Assembly (NCBI RefSeq): GCF_000372825.1
Contig: NZ_KB910516.1
Span: 2,585,825-2,649,824 of the forward strand
DNA length: 64,000 nt
Direction of reading: 5' to 3'
From: Methylobacterium sp. 77
GTDB taxonomy: Bacteria; Pseudomonadota; Alphaproteobacteria; Rhizobiales; Beijerinckiaceae
Shown: piece after piece, positions 58,200 through 64,000 of the stretch
How positions within the stretch are numbered: position 1 is the stretch's first letter
Layout: each line of letters opens with the position of its first letter
Position numbers and translations under genes: made by a program
The notes under the pieces: generated by a model
What the model saw: the letters and a program-made list of their open reading frames with translations, nothing else
Database searches by the model: none
Told to the model about the DNA's origin: nothing

Positions 58200-58256
58200 G
58201 GGCTTTCGAGGCTCAGGGCCGGATGGTCGGCATCAGGGACAGTGACGGACGAGGTT

Positions 58257-58724
58257 TCACACGAAGAGATGGTCGATGCCCTGCTTCGACATGGATTCGG
58301 CCTGCAGGGCGACGGCGAGGGCGTGGATCGCCGCGGCTTTCGGCGTGCCGCGCTGAAACATCGGCAGGAGACCGGATTTCTGGAAGGTGGCGTCGTTCAC
58401 GGGTCCGCGGACGGCGGTCACGAACGAGTTGACGAATTCGCGTTTCACGATCTCCCGCCACTCGACGATCTGGACGTCGCGATGCCGTGAATCGTTGCTG
58501 ATCCGTCCGAACGTGTCGTTCACCGAGGTGCGCTCGCCCTCGATGATCTGGGCCGCGAAATTCTGCTCCACCAGCAGGAAGCTGGTGATGACCGAAAATT
58601 CGTTCTTCTTCTGCGCCTGTCTCGTGATCTCGCCGAGCTGACGGGTACGGCCCGCGGCATCGGCGGCGAGGTTCAGGCGTGAGAAGTAGATGAGGTGGAC
58701 AAGGGTCGTCCGTTTGCTCTTCAT
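58257..58724 (-). CDS. BLUF-domain blue-light sensor
   Basis: A 155-residue protein whose first 100 residues match the BLUF flavin-binding fold. The photocycle residues are present: Y13 (HLIYFSRLNL), N41 (KKNEFS) and Q59 (AAQIIEGE), with RISNDSRHRDVQIVEWREI following. The last 55 residues have no known output domain, so it is a short BLUF protein that probably signals by contact with a partner. GGGGAT precedes ATG 58724. The response regulator gene just downstream is the obvious candidate partner. Confidence 0.9.
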   Translation of the reverse strand: MKSKRTTLVHLIYFSRLNLAADAAGRTRQLGEITRQAQKKNEFSVITSFLLVEQNFAAQIIEGERTSVNDTFGRISNDSRHRDVQIVEWREIVKREFVNSFVTAVRGPVNDATFQKSGLLPMFQRGTPKAAAIHALAVALQAESMSKQGIDHLFV

Positions 58725-58880
58725 AATCCCCGTCCATTGCAGTGCCGGCGTCACGATAGCCGTTCCAGGCATAACGCTGGGTAAACGGCTCCACCGCCTT
58801 GACGGGAACCGGCAAAAGCTGCCGGGGCGGCACCATCGAATGGTCGTTCTTGCCGGGCGGAACAAGATTTTATTTAATTA

Positions 58881-58893
58881 AATCAATATCTTA
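58881..58893 (+). promoter_or_regulatory. IHF-type binding site
   Basis: AATCAATATCTTA matches the IHF consensus WATCAA-N4-TTR at every specified position and lies in a strongly AT-rich stretch (58865-58897). It ends 4 bases before the sigma-54 element, so it could bend DNA to bring an upstream activator to the promoter, although it lies closer than usual. Confidence 0.6.
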
Positions 58894-58896
58894 GAT

Positions 58897-58913
58897 TTGG
58901 CACCGCGATTGCT
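58897..58913 (+). promoter_or_regulatory. Consensus sigma-54 promoter of flgE
   Basis: TTGGCACCGCGATTGCT contains TGGCAC-N5-TTGCT with GG (58899-58900) and GC (58911-58912) exactly 10 bases apart: no mismatch to the RpoN consensus. The start point would be near 58924, about 46 bases before the flgE ATG. Sigma-54 control of hook genes is known in Caulobacter and other bacteria; an activator such as FlbD or FleQ-type would be required. Confidence 0.8.
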
Positions 58914-58969
58914 GACCCATTGTCGAGCCGGTCTCCGGTCCACGTCATTCGAGTCAAGGGTTGCCGGTC

Positions 58970-60358
58970 ATGGATGTGTTCACCGCGTTGCAGACGGCGG
59001 TCTCGGGCTTGAAGGCCCAGGCCTTCTCCCTCGAGAACATCTCCGGCAACATCGCGAACTCGCAGACCACGGGCTACAAGCGGGTCGACACCAACTTCGT
59101 CGACCTGGTCGCCGAGCAAGCTCCCAACCGCCAGGTCGCAGGCAGCGTCGCGGCCAATTCCCGGCTCACCACCACGATTCAGGGCAGCATCAACGCCACC
59201 GAGGTTCCGACGAACATCGCCATCAACGGCCCTGGATTCTTCGTGGTCCAGACCAAGACCGGCGACGCCAACAATCAGACCACCTTCTCATCGGGCAATG
59301 TCTACACCCGCCGTGGCGATTTCGCTCCCGACAAGGACGGCTATCTGCGGAATGGCGGCGGGGCGTATCTGACGGGCACGAGCCTCGACCCCGTCACGGG
59401 GCGAGCGACCAGCGAGGGCCCGATCCAGATCTCGACATCGACCTTGCCGGCCAAGGCAACGTCGACGATTAACTATGCGGCCAACCTGCCGAAGACTCCT
59501 GCGACGAAGAACTACTCGTCGACGGTTGCCGGGTCGGAACTGCTTCCCGCGACGGGTTTCGCCACCGACCCCCGGATCACCACCGGGACCGGGACCGCGA
59601 CGGTTGCCCCGGGCGACGCGTCGAAGCTGCTGGCCAACAGCATCAATGGTCCGAGCCTCACCGCCTATACCGCCAGCGGGGCTCCGGTCACGATCAACAC
59701 GGTCTGGGCAAAGGTCGCCAACGGCGATGCCTCGGCTACGCCGGCGACAAACGACGTCTGGAACCTGTTCTATCAGAACAACAACGCTGTCGATTCCTCG
59801 GCGAGCACCTGGACGAATGCCGGCACCGCCTTCGCATTCAACAGCAGCGGGCAGTTGGTCACGCCGACGACGACGTCGGTGTCGATCCCCAACCTCACCG
59901 TCAACGGCATCGATCTCGGAGCGATCAGCGTCGCCTACGGTGCCGGCGGCTTGACGGCCTATACGGCGACCGCGGCTACCACGAGGACGCTGACGCAGGA
60001 CGGCTACAGCGCCGGTCAGTTGAACAGCGTCTCCATCAACGCCGAAGGCGAGGTCGTCGGCAGCTACAGCAACGGCAACAGCGTCGCGCTGGCAAAGGTC
60101 GCGGTCGTGCAGTTCACGAACCCCGACGGATTGAAGGCGGATTCGGCCGGCAACTATCGGCAGACCCTCGAATCCGGTTCACCCCGCGTGGGCCTCAACG
60201 GCGCGACGATCGAAGGCAGCAACGTCGAGCAGTCGAATACGGACATTGCGAGCGAATTCTCGAAGATGATCGTAACCCAACAGGCCTACTCAGCCAATAC
60301 GAAGGTCATTTCGACCGCGCAGGATATGATGTCCTCTCTGATCAACATCATTCGCTGA
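58970..60358 (+). CDS. flgE: Flagellar hook protein FlgE
   Basis: A 462-residue hook subunit. The N-terminal rod motif (VFTALQTAVSGLKAQAFSLENISGNIANSQTTGYKRVDTNFVDLV) and the C-terminal heptad helix (GSNVEQSNTDIASEFSKMIVTQQAYSANTKVISTAQDMMSSLINIIR) are complete and mark the hook/rod family; the length and Gly/Thr-rich middle fit FlgE. The ATG at 58970 has AAGGG 9 bases upstream; TTG 58961 is in frame but less likely. It begins a flgE-flgK-flgL cluster under a sigma-54 promoter. Confidence 0.94.
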   Translation: MDVFTALQTAVSGLKAQAFSLENISGNIANSQTTGYKRVDTNFVDLVAEQAPNRQVAGSVAANSRLTTTIQGSINATEVPTNIAINGPGFFVVQTKTGDANNQTTFSSGNVYTRRGDFAPDKDGYLRNGGGAYLTGTSLDPVTGRATSEGPIQISTSTLPAKATSTINYAANLPKTPATKNYSSTVAGSELLPATGFATDPRITTGTGTATVAPGDASKLLANSINGPSLTAYTASGAPVTINTVWAKVANGDASATPATNDVWNLFYQNNNAVDSSASTWTNAGTAFAFNSSGQLVTPTTTSVSIPNLTVNGIDLGAISVAYGAGGLTAYTATAATTRTLTQDGYSAGQLNSVSINAEGEVVGSYSNGNSVALAKVAVVQFTNPDGLKADSAGNYRQTLESGSPRVGLNGATIEGSNVEQSNTDIASEFSKMIVTQQAYSANTKVISTAQDMMSSLINIIR

Positions 60359-60395
60359 AGGCTCCGGTACCGCGTGACATAGAAGGACAACGACC

Positions 60396-62273
60396 GTGTC
60401 GTTCACTGCTCTCAGCACCGCTGCCGCCGGCCTGAAATCCACTCAGGCCGCCATCAGTGTGGTGTCGCAGAACATCGCGAATGTCGGCACCGCCGGCTAC
60501 ATCAAGCGCACCCTCGACACGGTCGCACAGGGGCCCGGAAATTCCGGCGTCGCCATCGGTACGATCGGCCGCATCCTCGATGATGCGGCCCTCAAGCAAC
60601 TGCGTCTCGAAACGTCCGGCTCCTCCTATACGAGCATGATGTCCGACGTCCGGACCCAGCTCGACAAGCTCTACGGTATCCCGGGTACGAGCACGGCTCT
60701 CGACGGGGTGATGAACGACTTCACCCTGGCGCTCCAGACGCTCGCCGCGGACCCGACCTCGGCCCCGGCCCGCTCGACGGTGGTATCCGCCGCCTCCAAT
60801 CTCGCCTCGAAGATCGGATCCATCGCGAACGGCGTCCAATCCCTCCGCACCGCCACGGAGAACCAGCTCGGCAATGACACGGCCTCGGCGAGCGGACTGC
60901 TGTCGTCGATCGCGGCACTGAACACGAAGATCGCGGCGACCAGCGACGACGCAGCCAAGGCCGACCTGCTCGATCAGCGCGACCAAGCCATCAATTCGCT
61001 GTCCGGCTATCTCGATGTGCAGACCTCTCCGCAGCGAGACGGCACCGTCACGGTCATCACCGCATCCGGCGTGACCCTGGTCGACCGGGGGGCGGCAGCG
61101 ACCCTCAGCTTCGACGGGCGAGGGACGCTGACTCCCGATTCCGCCTATTCGAGCGATCCGGCGAAACGCGGCGTCGGGACCATCACGGCGACCACGCCCG
61201 GCGGCGCCAAGATCGACCTCGTCGCCTCGAATGCGATCCGGTCCGGTTCGCTGGCCGCCGGAATCGAGCTGCGCGACACGGTCCTGCCGCAGGCCCAGCG
61301 CCAGCTCGACGATCTCGCCGCCGGTTTGTCACGCTCACTCTCGGACAAGTCCGCGACGGGTACGCCCGTGTCGACCTCCGTCGGGACTGGCGTCGACATC
61401 GACCTCACCGGCCTCAGTGCCGGCAACGCCATCACGATCACCCTGAAGGACGCGTCGGGCACGCAGCGCAACCTGATCCTGGTGCCGTCCAACACGTCTC
61501 CGGCGGCGGCCGTGAACCCCGCCGACACGTCCGATCCGACGGCGACCATCGTTCCGATCACCGTGACCAGTGATCCCGCCAGCATCAGTACGGCGATTGC
61601 CAATGCGCTCGGCTCGACCTTTTCCGTGACGGCGCAGACCGGCGTCGGCGTGGGCGGCGTCAGGATCCTGTCGAAGACCGGCAGCGGCGCTCCGGCGATC
61701 CAGGGCGTCACGGCCAGCGTGACGCAGTCGACATCGCCCACGGACACGCAGAACGGCGCCGTTCAGATTCCCCTCTTCATCGACGGAATCGGCAGCGGCC
61801 GACTTTATACCGGGTCTTTCGACGGCGGATCGCAGCTCACCGGTTTCGCCCAGCGCATCACGGTGAACCCGACCGTGGTCGCGAAGACGGAGACCCTGGT
61901 GAAGTCGTCGACCCAAACCCAGACGTCCGACGCGACGAGGCCGAACTATCTCTACGACGCCCTCACCAGCGCGAGCCGCACCTTCTCGGCTGCGAGTGGA
62001 ATCGGCGGTGTCGACGCGCCCTACAGTTCGTCGGTGCGGGATTTCGCACAGCGGATCATCGATGCGCAGGGCGCCGCCGCGGCGACGGCGCAGAATCTCG
62101 ACGAAGGCCAGGGCATCGCGCTAGCCACGGCTCAGGGGCGTTTCGCCAGTTCTTCCGGTGTCAGCATCGACGAGGAGATGTCGAAGCTCGTCGAATTGCA
62201 GACCGCCTACAGCGCCAATGCCCGCGTGCTGACGGCAGCACGCGACATGATGGACACCCTCCTGCGAATCTAG
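60396..62273 (+). CDS. flgK: Flagellar hook-associated protein FlgK
   Basis: A 625-residue hook-filament junction protein. N-terminal block ALSTAAAGLKSTQAAISVVSQNIANVGTAGYIKR and C-terminal block GVSIDEEMSKLVELQTAYSANARVLTAARDMMDTLLRI are family hallmarks. It starts with GTG 60396, preceded by AAGGA. It follows flgE by 37 bases. The middle carries an inserted beta-rich module (about 330-430, AGNAITITLKDASGTQRNLILV ... DPASISTAIANALG) that resembles modules in the downstream FlgL. Confidence 0.93.
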   Translation: MSFTALSTAAAGLKSTQAAISVVSQNIANVGTAGYIKRTLDTVAQGPGNSGVAIGTIGRILDDAALKQLRLETSGSSYTSMMSDVRTQLDKLYGIPGTSTALDGVMNDFTLALQTLAADPTSAPARSTVVSAASNLASKIGSIANGVQSLRTATENQLGNDTASASGLLSSIAALNTKIAATSDDAAKADLLDQRDQAINSLSGYLDVQTSPQRDGTVTVITASGVTLVDRGAAATLSFDGRGTLTPDSAYSSDPAKRGVGTITATTPGGAKIDLVASNAIRSGSLAAGIELRDTVLPQAQRQLDDLAAGLSRSLSDKSATGTPVSTSVGTGVDIDLTGLSAGNAITITLKDASGTQRNLILVPSNTSPAAAVNPADTSDPTATIVPITVTSDPASISTAIANALGSTFSVTAQTGVGVGGVRILSKTGSGAPAIQGVTASVTQSTSPTDTQNGAVQIPLFIDGIGSGRLYTGSFDGGSQLTGFAQRITVNPTVVAKTETLVKSSTQTQTSDATRPNYLYDALTSASRTFSAASGIGGVDAPYSSSVRDFAQRIIDAQGAAAATAQNLDEGQGIALATAQGRFASSSGVSIDEEMSKLVELQTAYSANARVLTAARDMMDTLLRI

Positions 62274-62334
62274 CGAACGGTTCTCGTAGCCGTACCGACA
62301 GACCCCTTTCGACGTTTCCCATGCCGAGGTCCCG

Positions 62335-64000
62335 ATGACGATCAACGCCTTCACGGCCGGCACCTACTTCCAGGATCGCAACACGACGAATCTGGTCGGT
62401 CTAAAGAGCCGGCTCGATACGCTGTCCGGTCAGCTCGCCACCGGTCGGAATTCGGAGACGTATGGTGGAATCGGCGGAGCCAGGACCACCAGCCTCAGTG
62501 CCCACGCGTCCCTGAGTGCCCTCGATGGCTACGACGCCGCCATCGCCGCGAACGACACCCGGGTCAAGCTCACGACCGCGGCGGTGACGCAGGTCTCTAC
62601 CCTCGGCGCCACGGTTCAGAAATCACTGACCTCCACGAGTTCGGTCGCGGCCGGCACCGTCGTGCAGAGCGCCAGAAACAGCTTCGACGCCGTCGTGGAC
62701 GCCCTCAACCAGGAAGCGGCCGGCAATTACGTCTTCGGCGGCCGGATCACCGAAACGCCGCCGGTGGCGTCGTCGGATGCGATCCTGAACGGCGTGCCCA
62801 GCCTGGGATTGGATGGCCTCAAGACGTTGGTGAGCGAACAGGTCGCCGCCGATCTCGGGCCGAACGGCAACGGCCGGATCTCCACGAGCGCGTCGGGTTC
62901 GACCGTGACGGTGAGTGAGGAAGGCACCGGTACGGCCGGGACGGAGACGCGCGAGAATTTTGGGTTCAAGCTCGTCTCCGCGACGAGTTCGAACCCGACC
63001 GCCATCGCGGCCGGAGCGACCACGGGCGGAACGTCGCCGGACGTCACGTTCACGCTGGCCAACGCACCGAAGGAAGGCGACCGTATCCGTGTGGCCATCA
63101 ACCAGGCTGACGGCACCCAGACCTTCACCGACCTGACCGTCACGGCGAATCCGCCGGCGGGCTCGACCGATACGATCCCGCTCGGCAGCGCCGCGGCCAC
63201 CGCCGCAGCCCTCAACGCGAAGTTCGCGGGGCAGCCCGTCGCCAGCATTCAGGGCGACGCGTCTCTCGGAATAGCGGCGAATTTCGGCACCGGCGCCCCT
63301 GCCTCGATCGGCCTCACGGTGAACAGCACGCCGACGGCGGGCGACACGCTGACCTTCAATCTCGCCCTTCGCGACGGCACGACCAAGACGATCACGCTGA
63401 CGGCGAGGGCGTCGGCCGACCCGACGTCGAAGAACGAGTTCTCCCTGAGCGGCGACGTCGCGGGCAACATCTCCACGGCCCTCTCCAACGCCCTCAAGGA
63501 AGCGGCGGGAACGACGCTCTCGGCGAGTTCGGCGTCGCGTGCGTCACAGGACTTCTTCGCAGGCTCGAAATCCGCCGGTTTCGCCCCACGCCGCGTGTCC
63601 GCCGACGGGAACGGCTATGCCGAGCAGGCCAGCACCAAGACCGTCATCTGGTACACCGGTGACGATACCGCCACCGATCCCCGCGCCACCGCGACGGTTC
63701 AGGTCGGCGCCGACCGCAAATTGGGCATCGGCGCCCAGGCCAACGAGGCTCCGATCCGGGCGGTCCTCGCGGGCATCGCGCAGGTGGCCGTGCAGAGCTT
63801 CGCCGCGCCCACGGTCGGGTCGAGCGAGGAAGCGCGCTACTTCGCCGTCTCCGAGCGGTCGCGTGCGCTGCTGTCCTCCAGCAATGGCCAGGACGGAGTG
63901 GCCGGCATCGCCAGCGAACTCAGCCTGGCGGCCAAGAGCATGGCCGACGCCAAGACACAGAACAGCTATACCCGAGCGGCACTTCAGGACAGCCTCGACA
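62335..64000 (+). CDS. flgL: Flagellar hook-associated protein FlgL (partial)
   Basis: A frame from ATG 62335 stays open to the right edge (555 codons). The N terminus (TAGTYFQDRNTTNLVGLKSRLDTLSGQLATGRNSETYGGI) and following helical block match FlgL/flagellin; QEAAGNYVFGGRITETPPV is FlgL-specific. The visible C-terminal helix (SELSLAAKSMADAKTQNSYTRAALQDSLD) is the start of the conserved D0/D1 end, so little is missing. At well over 555 residues it is longer than typical FlgL (300-350), because of two inserted beta modules near 230-305 and 320-405. Confidence 0.9.
   Translation, partial: MTINAFTAGTYFQDRNTTNLVGLKSRLDTLSGQLATGRNSETYGGIGGARTTSLSAHASLSALDGYDAAIAANDTRVKLTTAAVTQVSTLGATVQKSLTSTSSVAAGTVVQSARNSFDAVVDALNQEAAGNYVFGGRITETPPVASSDAILNGVPSLGLDGLKTLVSEQVAADLGPNGNGRISTSASGSTVTVSEEGTGTAGTETRENFGFKLVSATSSNPTAIAAGATTGGTSPDVTFTLANAPKEGDRIRVAINQADGTQTFTDLTVTANPPAGSTDTIPLGSAAATAAALNAKFAGQPVASIQGDASLGIAANFGTGAPASIGLTVNSTPTAGDTLTFNLALRDGTTKTITLTARASADPTSKNEFSLSGDVAGNISTALSNALKEAAGTTLSASSASRASQDFFAGSKSAGFAPRRVSADGNGYAEQASTKTVIWYTGDDTATDPRATATVQVGADRKLGIGAQANEAPIRAVLAGIAQVAVQSFAAPTVGSSEEARYFAVSERSRALLSSSNGQDGVAGIASELSLAAKSMADAKTQNSYTRAALQDSLD

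Overview
This window is a gene-dense, GC-rich (by eye about 65 percent) stretch of alphaproteobacterial core chromosome. The gene set and protein signatures fit the Hyphomicrobiales (Rhizobiales) and most resemble Methylobacteriaceae, though the exact genus is an inference. Supporting signs are an Omp2b-type porin, a DnaG primase without its zinc ligands, a CarB of about 1160 residues, a pseudoazurin, a zf-CHCC protein and an Anbu protease cluster. No insertion sequence, prophage, CRISPR array, integrase or rRNA gene was seen. One tRNA gene (Leu-UAA) and one TPP riboswitch are present.

Layout. 1-3609: a gene cut by the left edge, a tungstate-type ABC transporter operon (tupBCA, minus strand) and a divergent ModE-like regulator whose start lies in a 20-bp near-perfect palindrome. 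3676-13174: an acidic amino acid block on the minus strand, with gltIJKL, a porin, aspartase, a second GltI-like binding protein and a DctA/GltP-type symporter; sigma-54-like sites lie before gltI and dctA. 13504-17833: Entner-Doudoroff genes edd and eda, tRNA-Leu, an FAD monooxygenase and a zf-CHCC protein. 18087-19662: map and radC.

19801-23937 is the most interesting part: four co-directional genes for a circularly permuted ATP-grasp ligase, an alpha-E protein, a transglutaminase-like protease and the proteasome-like Anbu protease. This looks like a peptide-ligation and proteolysis system whose substrate is unknown. It converges, with overlapping stop codons, on a riboswitch-controlled thiOSGE thiamine operon (23934-27007).

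27069-33666 holds a class III adenylate cyclase, a small secreted protein, and the information-processing genes rpoD, dnaG and yqeY. 33766-43204 holds carA and carB, split by a membrane protein and a pseudoazurin, then greA, a small exported protein, an ELM1-family protein and trxB. 43437-49442 holds a LysR regulator, msrP, fadD, a membrane protein and pepA. 49681-56541 is an outer-membrane assembly and housekeeping run, lptF-lptG-lptD-pdxA-rsmA, in which surA is missing from its usual place. 56922-58724 holds a DUF2189 membrane protein, a single-domain response regulator and a BLUF blue-light sensor. From 58881 to the right edge lies a flagellar hook block: an IHF site and a consensus sigma-54 promoter, then flgE, flgK and a flgL gene cut by the window end.
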